From assembly GCA_950295325.1 (NCBI GenBank), contig OX485803.1:14696001-14756000 (forward strand): DNA of 60,000 nucleotides. The letters run 5' to 3'. The notes below the pieces were generated by a model. That model was not told the DNA's origin. It worked only from the letters and a program-made list of their open reading frames with translations, and made no database searches. This DNA comes from Polytrichum commune. Taxonomy: Eukaryota; Streptophyta; Polytrichopsida; Polytrichales; Polytrichaceae. Positions 31,440-42,229 of the stretch are shown piece after piece (position 1 is the first letter of the stretch; every line of letters starts with the position of its first letter). The translations under genes were made by a program, and so were the position numbers.

Positions 31440-31588
31440 TTCCAAGTGCAACTAGTTACATTTTTCGTGTTTATTTTATTAAGGTGAGAGGTATATTCCT
31501 TAGATACCTCTAAAACGATTAATAATAATCCTAAAGTCTTGAACATCGACCAATTATTTCTCAACTCAATCGGTTCATCTGTAATTAA
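31440..31588 (+). repeat. Dispersed repeat R, copy 1
   Basis: It contains CAACTAGTTACAT, GAGGTATATTC, CCTCTAAAACGAT and CTCAATCGGTTCATCTGTAA. Related copies are at 49527-49672, 49915-50095 (inverted) and 51936-52095. The PIF-like element at 31589 inserted at its end. Confidence 0.55.
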
Positions 31589-32063
31589 GGGCCACTTCAT
31601 ACACGAGTCAAGAGCCGTGACCATGAAATTGTGAGAGCCCAAAAGAAAGTGTCCAACAGCTATCCCAAGGCACCTCCAAAATCATGTAGTGTGAAGTCAT
31701 ATGTGACTGGGCCCTCAACCAAATGCTATTTCAATGAATTTCTAGTCATGCGGGGTCTTCACACATGATAAAATAGAATAAATCAACGGTTGTGAGTGTT
31801 CGGAATGCCATGGTCTTCTGGTTTTATGTCAGGCCTACTTCCAAGAGATGGTTTTTGAGAATGGTCCAAGTGACCATGAAATATGATCCATTCGATGCCA
31901 TGTAGGAATCCATGTAGGCTTTACATCCATCTTGCATTCACGTACTCCGTCGGTCCCTCGAGTGTAGTGTGAAGTGAACTTGGACTGGCTCCGCCGTTTC
32001 CACCAATAAGAGTGCTTGAAGTGTAATGGTCACGGGCTCTCAGTCTCGTGTGTGAAGTGGCCC
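31589..32063. mobile_element. PIF/Harbinger-like MITE, 475 bp
   Basis: The ends are GGGCCACTTCATACACGAG and the inverse CTCGTGTGTGAAGTGGCCC. TAA duplicated on both sides (31586-31588, 32064-32066). Three-base TAA/TTA duplications and GGG starts are typical of PIF/Harbinger elements. No coding capacity. Confidence 0.75.
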
Positions 32064-32228
32064 TAAGTTAGCAGTCGGTTATCCCTGCTCATTGAACAGA
32101 AGAAGGCACTCTAAAGTACGAACTTGTGCAATAAACACTAATTTTATAGGTAACATGGTGGCAAACATTGGGGTTATCATTCACAACACTTACTAGCATG
32201 GAGGATGAAAACGGTGATTACAATTTAG

Positions 32229-32463
32229 AGGAGTGAGGGAATTATCATACATGAGCATATCTCTCATACATTTATCATAAAAATTTATTAATTGTATGCA
32301 ACTCGTAGGTTCTTTTTGTTAGTCGATTTGATACAATAATGAGCTTTAAAGACAAGTATACTCGAGACCATTTGTGATAAATTGGCAAAACACCAAAAGG
32401 AGTCCAAGTTTTTGTGTTGGATGGATGAGAGGTACGCTTGTATATGATCATTCCCTCTCTCCT
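32229..32463. mobile_element. ~240-bp MITE, family M1, copy 2 (inverted)
   Basis: Left end GTGAGGGAATTATCATAC, right end GTGTTGGATGGATGAGAGG ... CATTCCCTCTCTC. Its reverse complement aligns with copy 1 through the interior (CAAATGGTCTCGAGTATAC, CAAATCGACTA). Confidence 0.65.
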
Positions 32464-32723
32464 TATGTAGAGCCCCTCATTTATAAAAAAAATAAAAAAT
32501 TAGCTCAACCAACATTTAAGTTGGGGTTAGAGATCCTAAATTAGTTTAGTAATTTAAAATCAAGATGAATTAGAAACAAACTTATAGAGGGCCTTTTTTT
32601 AACTACACCGAAGTAATAGGTGTTGGGAAACAAAATCTTGGTATATATTGGCTAGAGATTCGTGGTGTCTAAATAAACTCAAATGATAACGTAATGGACT
32701 ATTTCCAACATGAGAATTTGAAA

Positions 32724-32747
32724 TAATAATAATAATAATAATAATTT
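32724..32747. repeat. (AAT)n microsatellite
   Basis: About eight AAT units in AT-rich intergenic DNA. Confidence 0.85.
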
Positions 32748-33057
32748 GATTTTGAAAATGGCATCAAAGCTCACTACAATAATTGTGCACAAGCTTTGTG
32801 GTCTTTGAGTTAAACCTCCATGTTAACATGGACATGTTACACCTAAGTTCAAATGATCGGATCTTGCTAAAAACACAACAATATTTCTTAACGATGTTTT
32901 CCATGCGTATACGTATGTTGAAATTGTCCATCACCTCCAAATCCTAAATCATGAAGTTTCAACAATATAATTTTCTATACCTCATGAAGTGCTCACCTCT
33001 CAAAGTAGTTTAACCATTTTGATGTTTGATCGCTTCAAGATCGTATTATGATTGCAA

Positions 33058-33423
33058 AATAGATAGAACTCCCGTCCCTTTTTAGCAAGGGGCCGGCGTG
33101 AATAAAGTGTCTGTTCGTAATGCCAATGACCCGATGCCCACCGGACAAGGGGACATTGGGACAATACTACTGTCCCCTTATGAGGATGAACACTATAGTG
33201 ACACACACTACTAGTTCCTAGCTAGCCACTAGTGCCTTGAAGATACTGGACATGGTGTCCCCCAAAGGGCTTTGAGGTACCCATACAACAAGGTCCAAGG
33301 ACCCCCCACCATAGTTGGGTGGACTAAGGTGGTGAGCACCACGCCGGCATGGGGAATAGAACCCACAACCTCCTCATTGGGGGCCATGAGCCCTAACCAC
33401 CAAGCCAAGGCCCGTGGTGCCTT
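33058..33423 (-). mobile_element. tRNA-derived SINE (366 bp) with 12-bp target-site duplication
   Basis: Read on the minus strand, the head has a pol III A box (TTGGCTTGGTGG, like TGGCNNAGTGG) near its start and a B box GGGTTCTATTCC about 35 nt further on. Exact 12-bp direct repeats TTATGATTGCAA flank it on the plus strand (33046-33057 and 33424-33435). The tail is T/A-rich (ends TTCTATCTATTTT) and not pure poly-A. Non-coding; moves with a LINE's enzymes. Confidence 0.85.
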
Positions 33424-34367
33424 TTATGATTGCAACTTTTAATTAGGGTTTTAGATTGATGTAAAGACCTTTGTTCTTGACAATAAAAACACATCACCTT
33501 AAGCAGCTACATGGTAATTGAGAGTTAAGTATATTTGGATATATCTAGTAATTATGGACAATTTCAAATTCCACCTGCCTCATATGACCTTAACTATGTT
33601 GAGAATTTGAAATGAAAAATGGTGTTTTGCTATTTCACGTGCGTGATATGTTGTGCTTTTATGTTCCAAGCTTCATCCACATACACCATTGTATTGTGCA
33701 TATATTATAAACATCATTTGGGAACTTCATGTGCATGAGGCAAACGTGATTTTTTTATTACAAATAGCACCTACAACCACTCCATGCACTAATGGTGCTA
33801 TAGATGACTCTACATGCACAAATTATGCAAGTGTATGCATTGCTCTTTTCATGTGCATCGTTTGGTATAGGGGGTCCCCACCGTCCACACTCCCCAAAGT
33901 TACAAGCATTGGGACACGTTTCCCTTATCGTAAAGGAAAGTAAGCTAGTTCTCAAGAATCATGTTGTTCCAAAGTTGCCATCCATTTAGATTGTTGAACT
34001 ACCAAGGGAGTTACAATTTGCAAATTCTATCAATAAACATATATTTATACACTAAATTTTTGATACATGTGTTTTTTTCCTATTTGTACCAGTGTTGCCA
34101 TTGATACTAACAAAAAATCCTTGCCATGAACCACGTTCACGTTGAGATGGTTACAACATCTCAAATGGTCTTTGGCATGTGCCTCACAAAACATACATAC
34201 GTTTAAAGTCTATGTAACACAATGTGTGGTCTTGGGTAAGGCAACAATATAGCAAGTGTGAATGCCTTCGGCCTTGCTTCAAAACCTATGTTACGTGTCA
34301 TTGCCTGGTAGATAAAACAAGTACCATGCGTGAAAGCTACATACTTTATTAAAGCCTACTCAAAAAT

Positions 34368-34428
34368 CTCCGCATAACATTATTCAGATCCATAACAGTG
34401 TTATGGATCTGAATAATGTTATGCGGAG
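34368..34428. repeat. 61-bp perfect palindrome (30-bp arms, 1-nt centre)
   Basis: Arm 34368-34397 (starts CTCCGCATAACATTATTCAG) is exactly inverted at 34399-34428 with a single G at the centre. Confidence 0.9.
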
Positions 34429-34621
34429 CAAGTTCTTGTAGGTGCACGGGGATAGTCAGGGTGCCTCCGCCATAGCCGTAAATTTTAACCCAGTTTTTAA
34501 GGAAAGCTAGGTGGAGAAGGGCGAAGACATCCAAAACTCACACAAGAGACATTTATGTGCTTTCCTTTTTTCTTGTCATTGTGATATAATTCAAGCAACC
34601 ACAATGGCGAACCGATCCTAA

Positions 34622-35150
34622 GGGTTGCTTTACATCTAGAGGCTAGGCCAATTTCCCTTGAGGCCGATTGCATGAAATTTTAGCCCCTTTTGGGTTGGAG
34701 GCCGGCCTCAATTACACATTACAATAAGATTATAACAGGGGCCAATTTTCCCATATGTGAAGGCCTTAGGGCCAAGAAGCCAGACCAATTCAATAAATCT
34801 AGCATAATCCAACAGATCTAGCATAATGTAGGATAAAGCCATTCATATTTCCACATAATCCAATGGTTATGGTTCGCTAAAAAAATCATATTTTATTAGA
34901 AAAAGTTTTTATTTATTGAAATTTGACATTGGCCCCAAGGCCAAGAATTGACCCTCCATTTTGGGTGCACTCAATTCAACGAGCTCGGGCCATGTCAGAC
35001 CATACATTTTTTGATTAAAAAATTCATACCACCAAATCAGCCCAACCTCTAGGTGTAAAGGACCGATTTCAGCCTTTTGGCCAATCACAAATGAGGATTT
35101 CAAGCCTCTTACGCAACGAATTGGCCCGGCCTCTAGGTGTAAAGTGGCCT
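34622..35150. mobile_element. PIF/Harbinger-like MITE, 529 bp
   Basis: Inverted ends of about 36 bp: GGGTTGCTTTACATCTAGAG on the left; the right end inverted reads GGCCACTTTACACCTAGAGG after one extra base. TAA flanks both sides (34619-34621, 35151-35153). No coding capacity. Confidence 0.7.
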
Positions 35151-35642
35151 TAAGTTCCATCTGTTGAGATAAAAGATCAGTCAAATGACTTGTGTGAACA
35201 GATTAACAGATAGAGAATCAGAAACACTAAAGATTTGACAGCAGTCCATCAAAAATTTGAGACGAGACTGATACTGTCCTGGTATTATATTATGCTCTTG
35301 GAGTCAATTACATTAAGTACACTCTTCAAGAACTGCACGCAATCATGGAATGAAAGCAGGCACAAAAGACAATAATCTTTGAAATGTGAAATGACCAGAT
35401 GACACGACCCAGTTTCACGTAGACACCAATGTATTCTCAAAAACCTCTGAATACCTCAAAGGGATTAGAACAAATTAATCGCCTTACAACAGAACCTGCG
35501 CTGTCTATATATACAGCTGCAAATGGACTAGTGTATACAAAAAGCTGTAGATCGATGTCAAATCTACAAGAATTAATGTCACATCTTGAGCCAAGCGTTT
35601 GAATCAGCTCTTTTGAAGAATCATTGATGACCAGGCTAACAT

Positions 35643-38603
35643 TTAGATTGATTTTACAAGGTTAGCGGCATCCAGTTTCTTGTTTGATGACGAAGTGCCT
35701 GCAAACACTGGGAACTCAACCTTTCCTTTGCACTCGTTCCGAGGGAGGATTGGGCATTCGATAAGAGTGGATCCGTCCACGTCTACGCAAATGTAGACTT
35801 GGTAAAGTTGGATTCTACCAGATTGATCTTTGTTGCATTCGATTCCTGGAAGGTTGCCGTTGAGAACAGTTGCCATGGCGCTGCGAATGTCTTCCACTTT
35901 GTAGAGGCTTCCATCCGGTATTATGCCTGCACACCGATCATCGAAGCTCATCATAAATACTTTCACAGTTCCCATTTGCTCAAGTGTTTGTAATAATTAT
36001 AAGGCCGTCTTTGAACCTCAAACTTGACAAATTTGGGGAGTTTGAAACTTAGTTTAGATAGCTTTTGTCTGAAACTCAAACTATCGAGAGCAAGTGAGAA
36101 GTGGCCATGCTCAGATTGAGGATTCAAGAAGGAACGGCATGACATGAAGGAGAGTTCCTGACAAGCCAAAGAATGCTTGAGAGCCTGTTGGTTTGGGCCA
36201 CAAAATGAGAGGTCGAATTCTTGACATTCCTAAGCAACCTCCACGAAGAAGGTTGGGATTTTGACCGAGATTTTGTCATAGACGTTCCACATGGGATGAT
36301 CCGTACTCAAAGTCTTGAAAATTCTTGACATTCTTGAGGTAGCTTAGGATGATGATTGAGAGCTTGTCATGGACGTTAAACATGGATGGTCTATGCTCAA
36401 AGTCTTGATAGTCTTGAGCAACCTCTTTGTGGTAACTAAGTTAGGATGACGACCAAGAAATTGTCATGGACATTCCACATGGAATAATCCATCAACGCAC
36501 AATCCAAGCATTGTAATCCTGATAAAAGTTGAAGCTCTCAAGTTCAAAGGCTCAATATAAAGTGGACTTGAGTGAAAAAAACATGTGTAGGAGGCTCCTC
36601 TCTACCGGTAGGAAAATTCTCCCTTCTTCAAACTCTGAAGCTCTAGCCTACCCCTTGAAATAGATGAAGACATGTTGCACTTAACCAGATCTTAACCAGA
36701 TCCGTTGACAAAACAGATTAGGGTGAGATGATGATAATGAGGTGCACATGATGGGTTTTGCTTTCAATTAGTGTCAATTACCTGCATTGGCAAGAGCGGC
36801 GGTGATGTCGTAGTTCTGGTACAGGTTGATGGCAGACTGGAAGTAGTCGTGTTGGCCGAGGCCGGAGCAAGTGCCGTGCTTGGTCCACTCGTGGTTCCAG
36901 AATTTGGTGCTATCGGTAGAGGGGCAGGCTAAGGAACCCCAATCTTGGTCCATCTTGTCCACCACATCGGCCACCTGCAATGAATCCATGAATGAATCAA
37001 CACAATCCAACTTTTCTAAATCATCACTGCATCGATGCTTCCCAAAGCATCAATCGAGAAAGAAGAAAGATTCTTTCAATGCTGCCACCGGCGTGACTTA
37101 TGGTGTTGCCTCACTTTCAAGTTGGTCTAAGTCTATATGTAATCCTGAAACAAGCATCATAAGAATTAGAGGCCCTCCAAACACTACTGCCTCCTTTTAA
37201 AGGCAAACACGCCTCCTTTCAAAGGCAAACACATTGAAAGGGCGAGCCAATAAGTTGACCTCAGCCTGTAGTCCTCCTCCAAGGGAGAGCGCATATGTTC
37301 CCACATGATTAATTTAGAATATCCGGTTTAACAAGACACCCCCACTATGATTGGATGGACCATAGATGGTAGAGTACACTAGGTATCAAGTCCTAGGAAG
37401 ATCACCTATCCAGGTACGATTCGACCTTAGGCAGCTTAACACCTCGGAGTTCATATGGGATCCGGGTTAAGGCCTTAGGTTTAAGCCACCCTAAGCATCA
37501 TCATGAAAGAAGAAATGGACACAAGAGGCTAATCAATCAACAAAGTTGTTAGAAGATTCCTCCATCCAGAATTTCTGTCCCAGCTCAAGAATTGGGGGAA
37601 CAAGAAGTCTCGATGGTGTGTTGTTAACGATAATTAATCTGTTACATACCGTGTTGGGGCTGAAAGGCTCCCCACCGCATGATTCAGGGTAAGACCCATC
37701 GTTGTAGTTGGGCCACAGTCCGTGGATGCCAAAGAAAGCTCCAGGGGCGCCATGGATGGGGAAGCAACAGCCTTGCCTGGTATCGCAGTATGATCCTGGC
37801 CACTGTTCAAATTCATTCATCATCAACCAAATGCACAAGATTAATTCCCAGTCGGTACAAATTAGCATTCAATGCATCCCTTAAATACCCAAGATTATAC
37901 GTTGAGACAACCCTACAACAAACTCATCACGAATTCCACTTACACCGATGCCATTTGTGCAGTGGTCACCTCCCTCTTTTGGCCATGATGTGTCAGGGCC
38001 AGTGCAGGGTAAATAGATACTTCTCAGCCTGTTTCTTGACAATTATTTCTCAGGCTATTTCTTGAAGATTTCTTCTGCATCACCCTTGCAGAGGAAATTG
38101 TAAGAGCTAATGTATCTCCGTGACCTTACTTGAATGTTTCATTACGATAACCCTTGATGTCTGTTCTGCTCTTCAGGGAAACGCTGACCTTCATTCTTAC
38201 AGACAATTTCTAATGCATCGCCTTTGCAGAAGAAAGTGTAAATGTCATTGCAATATCTACATAGCTGCAAATGTTGCAGGGGCTGCTATTTCTCACCATG
38301 AGACTTGTTCATTTCTTCTGCATCGCCCTTGCAGAAGAAAGTGCAAGATTCATTGCATCTCCGTGACCTTACTTGAATATTACATTAAGATGTATACCCT
38401 TAATGTCTGTTCTGCTCTCCGGTACACTCTGCCCATGAAACTGAACCCCTCGATGGCCAAAAGAAACGAACGTGGCTCAGGGCCCAATCAATCACCTGCT
38501 GTACGAAATAGAAGAAATCAAAGTCTTGGGCGTGTGCTGCCGCGCACATTACACTCCACACCGCCGCGACCACTGCCAATTTGGACGCCATTGTCACCCC
38601 CAT
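35643..38603 (-). CDS. S-like ribonuclease T2, secreted (four exons)
   Basis: Endoribonuclease that cleaves single-stranded RNA through a 2',3'-cyclic phosphate; plant S-like members act in the vacuole or outside the cell in phosphate recycling, senescence and defence. Exons: 38603-38496, 37802-37650, 36974-36782 and 35926-35643; all introns GT-AG, joined frame 738 nt (245 aa). A signal peptide (about 1-25) ends in AAAHA. Conserved site I is FGIHGLWPNY with His63, and site II is FWNHEWTKHGTCS with His115, Glu116, Lys119 and His120. About ten cysteines match the usual disulfide set, and the end has YQVYICVD, IECP and KVEFPVF. I chose M at 38603; M at 38591 (MASKLAVV) is equally plausible. The C-terminal ~20 residues extend past the usual end. 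No defects seen. Confidence 0.93.
36215..36500. repeat. Three diverged ~100-bp tandem repeats in RNase T2 intron 3
   Basis: Units start near 36215, 36313 and 36419. Each contains TTGTCAT(A/G)GACGTT or GACATT, an ACATGG(A/G) block and CTCAAAGTCTTGA or a near form. They lie in the 855-bp intron and do not code. Confidence 0.6.
37161..37492 (-). mobile_element. 5S-rRNA-derived SINE in RNase T2 intron 2
   Basis: Read on the minus strand, the first ~121 nt (37491-37371) align end to end with plant 5S rRNA: GGGTGG start, CCGGATCCCATATGAACTCC, GTTAAGC (box A) and GTACCTGGATAGGTGATC (box C). A ~210-nt unrelated body follows. Direct repeats AAGCATCAT (plus strand) flank it at 37152-37160 and 37493-37501. 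The flanking duplication argues for retroposition of a composite SINE over a simple 5S pseudogene. Confidence 0.8.
38064..38420. repeat. Repeated ~108-bp unit in RNase T2 intron 1
   Basis: The segment 38064-38170 recurs at 38312-38420, sharing ATTTCTTCTGCATC, CATCTCCGTGACCTTACTTG and AATGTCTGTTCTGCTCT or a near form. A partial third copy lies at about 38205-38262. The last copy runs up to near exon 1. Confidence 0.7.
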
Positions 38604-38604
38604 C

Positions 38605-38634
38605 TTCTTCTTCTTCTTCTTCTTCTTCTTCTTC
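38605..38634. repeat. (TTC)n microsatellite at the RNase T2 start
   Basis: Ten TTC units, read as GAA in the mRNA, lie directly in front of the start codon. They are in frame with an upstream ATG at 38660, which would add a lysine run to the N-terminus. I place them in the 5' UTR because a signal peptide follows. Confidence 0.75.
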
Positions 38635-38858
38635 AACTGCACATCATTAACATCCAACATGACACATTTCCTTGTTCAGTGAACAATCCAAGACGCTTGA
38701 GGAGCTACCAGTGGACATGTACATTCAACCTGAAGTAGCTGAGCAGATCTCACTTCCTGCACCCCAGAAGTAGTCGCTGAAATTACACCACTCGAAATCT
38801 CCACCAAGATCCATTCCACCTTCCTCACCAAAGTCTCATTCTTGATTCCAGACCAAGT

Positions 38859-38894
<36 letters not shown>

Positions 38895-39649
38895 GAAATG
38901 AGGACAACATTCTGTTCGGATGACAATTCCTCAATATCCTCATTTCTGAAGCATCATAATCATCCAACATTCAAAATGGAACAAAAAAATGCCCATGATT
39001 AATCCTAAGCCATAATTTCTCACATTCCCAGGAGGGTAGGTTGGAGCTGCTTGCATCTGAAACCCAACTCAAAACACAACTGCAATATAATGTTTCAGTG
39101 CACACCTGACTGCAAGGCTACAACAACTCTAAGTAGTCTTCTCTCGAGTGGAGTTGGGCGCAGTATGACAATTAAACATCCTTCAAACCGCAGTCCCAAA
39201 ATATATATGAACAACACAATATGAAATGCTTGCAACACATTCAGAGAGAGAGGGAGGGAGAGACAGACACATGTACACAAACAACATGCAGAACACACCG
39301 TTGCTTGCCTTGGAAATATAGCAATCCTTGGCTCCACTCAGTATGTAAGTAAAGGAGGTTGTACCTTTACCCCTTTGAATGGTTTCCTGGGTGATGTGCC
39401 CCCTTGTTTTATAGAGCCCCAGCGGCCTTTGATTGTGACTTGTGGCCTTAATTAAGTTAGTCACAAGACTCATCATGTGCGCTCCACATGAGCACATGAT
39501 GCAAAACTTGGGGAAGGGATTGTTCTGTAACAGTTGAGCAATTTGCAATTCATCAACTAGTCTCTTATCATGTACTTACACTTTGGTGATGCGCACGGCA
39601 GGTTACCTCCTCACTTACCTCTCAAATCTGCTCTGCTTTGCCACTTGCT
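38635..39649. other. RNase T2 upstream region with (CT)n microsatellite
   Basis: It must contain the RNase T2 promoter. A (CT)n run lies at about 38860-38892. CT-rich tracts are common in plant core promoters, but no TATA box or start can be fixed. No other gene seen. Confidence 0.4.
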
Positions 39650-39889
39650 GAAGAGAAGGAATCATCGCATACGATCATACCTCTCATGCATCCAACATAA
39701 AGACCCTGAAATACTTTGTATCCCGGAGGTTAGCTTTTCTACTTGACTTGACACCGGAATTAGCTTGAAAGACCCTGAATTTGTCTAGGACAGTTCATTT
39801 GAGATGAAACAGCCACAAAGCTATTACAGGTCAAGTTTTTATGTTGGATGAAGGAGAGGTATACTCGTATGCGATAACTCCCTCTCTCC
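39650..39889. mobile_element. ~240-bp MITE, family M1, copy 3 (inverted)
   Basis: Left end GAAGAGAAGGAATCATCGCA, right part TTTATGTTGGATGAAGGAGA then CTCCCTCTCTCCC. The reverse complement aligns with copy 1, including CATCTCAAATGA and GTGTCAAGTCAA. Confidence 0.7.
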
Positions 39890-39948
39890 CACCTTGCTCA
39901 GTATTACACTATCACATTCAGTATTACAGTGTGGCCTACTTATATCTA

Positions 39949-40161
39949 CACCGTTTATGGCATTTAGCACCACTTAGCATTCAAACGCAGTGCAATGTTT
40001 ATTTACAGAGATTGTAGTATTTTACCAAGTAAAGTTAGTCATGTTTTATGATGTCCGAATAACTAGTTCAACGTCTGCTAGTAAAAATTGAATTCTAGAG
40101 TGAGAATTTGTAGCTTTGCGTAATTCTAAATAGTACATGACACTAAATACCATAAATGGTG
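39949..40161. mobile_element. Short TA-flanked MITE, family M2, 213 bp
   Basis: The ends are CACCGTTTATGGCATTTAG and the inverse CTAAATACCATAAATGGTG. TA flanks on both sides. Longer relatives are at 40961-41498 and 50516-51107. Confidence 0.7.
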
Positions 40162-40225
40162 TAGAGGTAACCAATGCCGGGTAAATTACATCACTCATCT
40201 ATGGCTTCTATGTCAATAGTCAAGG

Positions 40226-40455
40226 TGAGAAGGGAATTGTTGCATACGATCGTGCCTCTCATCCATATGTATTGAAAAAACCAACCCATACTGGTTGATT
40301 CGTAGTGTTTGTGGTGTTTCTGACTGATTGGGAGTCTCTAAAGCTAATTCATGTCTCAATTTTTCTAAATAGATTATTCTCCAACCTACGTATTATTTCA
40401 AGGCATTTTACTGGATGAATAGAAGTATGTTCATATGTAGTAATTTTCTCTTGTC
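40226..40455. mobile_element. ~240-bp MITE, family M1, copy 4
   Basis: Left end GTGAGAAGGGAATTGTTGCA, right end near ACTGGATGAATAGAAGTATG ... TTTTCTCTTG. It is more diverged than the other copies and in the same direction as copy 1. Confidence 0.55.
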
Positions 40456-40960
40456 AAAGCTCAATGGAACCTGATTTTGGCTTATTTTGGCACAAATACT
40501 TTTAGATTTGTGATTTGTTGAAATTACACCTAGTATAGATTGGTAGAAAGAAGCAAGCATGATTTGATTTTAAAGCGATCAAACTATCAAGTTGTCTCTT
40601 GAGTTGTGCACACTTCATAAGGTATAAAGAATTACCAATACATTATATTTCATGATAGAGCTCATGATGGCAAGGTGATACACAAATCCAAAATCTACGT
40701 TTGGGTGCAAACAAATTTTTCATTTTTCATTTTTATTTCTTAACAAGATCCGATCATTTGAAATTGAGAATCCCATTTTGAGATGATTGGGGTCAAGTAC
40801 ATTCCACTTACTAATCAATCTAAGCAGAATAAACACCTCAAAAAGCATAAGTGTAAGTTAAAATGTCTTTGTAAGGTGGCCAAATATTTGTTCTTTTGTC
40901 TAGAGATCCAAACACATGTTTTCAACACATTTAGTGACACTTTGACACAATTTCTTACTA

Positions 40961-41498
40961 CACCATTTATGGTATTTATTGTCACGTGCACTTTTTGCAA
41001 AGAACCTAAACTAGATGCCTAGAGGTCTCAAAGTGTCACAACCTGCTACTTGCCAATATGATTCCTTTCGTCAACATAAGTAACTTTTTTAAGTGAAAAA
41101 ATATTTACATTATGACATTTAAAATAGTACATTGGGATATTTCAGATGATATTCTTGTGTTTTAGTATCCAAGGGGAAGGTATTTTTGAGCACACAAATG
41201 GCAAGTGTCATGTGTTTACAATTTAGTATGCAAGAGGAAGATATTCTCGAGCACACTCACGGCAAGTGCCATTTGTGTACACTTTAGCCAACTTGTAGAC
41301 CATTGTGTAACATAAGCATGCACCTCATAACATTATTGAACATACTTATGCCAAGATATCAGTAAGCGCACTTGAACGCCAAGTGTCATAAGTCAACACT
41401 TATGATGAACTTCTTAATCATCAGTGCAACATAGCATTTGCCTCAAAATAGGATAAGTGACATTGTTACACATGTGACACTAAATACCATAAATGGTG
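40961..41498. mobile_element. TA-flanked MITE, family M2, 538 bp
   Basis: The ends are CACCATTTATGGTATTTATT and the inverse CTAAATACCATAAATGGTG. TA precedes the left end; the right flank is CA. Internal repeats of the theme GAGCACAC.AA.GGCAAGTG occur. Homologous to 50516-51107 in the opposite direction. Confidence 0.7.
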
Positions 41499-42229
41499 CA
41501 GCATGCATGAAAAAACAAAAGTCTCATACTCCCTAGATGATCGTTTTTCACTACAAGGGCTAAATCCATGAAAATGTACATTGTAAAGCAGCGACACATT
41601 TAGGATGGGTCCACAGTGGACTCCAAGACTAAAAAAAGCCCAAAATCAAGCAATTCTATTGGTCAAGAGCAAATATTTGGACCATCAAAATAGTTTAGAA
41701 CATAATGAAACTAAAACTCTTGGAGTAGTAGATTACTCAAAAGATACGGCATATGCTTTGGCATCGGCTCTGTCCACAGGTATCGTGCACGTCAGGCCGG
41801 GACATAAAAGGGTTAAAGCTACTTGTATACGTGTCGTTACAAGGTCGACTGCTCAGGTATACACTTATGCCAAAGCTTTCCACCTCAAATGACAAAAATA
41901 AGTTGAGGTACTCTTTCTGTTGTAGCAATTTGAGGAGCAGAAGGAACCGTGTAAAGTAGGTAGGTAGAATTCTTATTTTAGTGTTGTTTTTTGAGACAGT
42001 AGGTGAAAAAAGAGCCAACGCCAAGTGCATTAAGAATCAAGGAAGACATATCCACTTCAAGGAAAGGGGAGGCAGAGCCCCTTGGACATATCACACTGCT
42101 ATGTAAAAAGTAACAAAGAATCGAGTAATAAGAACCCCATCAAGCCACCCACCGACCAAGGACAACTCCAAGCCACCGAGTGATCAACGTATCAACCTAC
42201 TTGTATATGTTGTTGTTTCCAATTTCACG
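41499..42229. other. Intergenic, one unrecognised 95-codon frame
   Basis: A frame at 41605-41892 (MGPQWTPRLKKAQNQAIL...) has no domain I know. The 41752-41878 part is bounded by inverted ATGCTTTGGCAT / ATGCCAAAGC, which suggests a small hairpin. The frame is probably chance. Confidence 0.35.

Noticed and set aside
38400-38660. RNase T2 start at 38660 with a poly-lysine N-terminus
   Set aside because: The lysines come from a (GAA)n microsatellite; a normal signal peptide starts at MGVT or MASK just after it.
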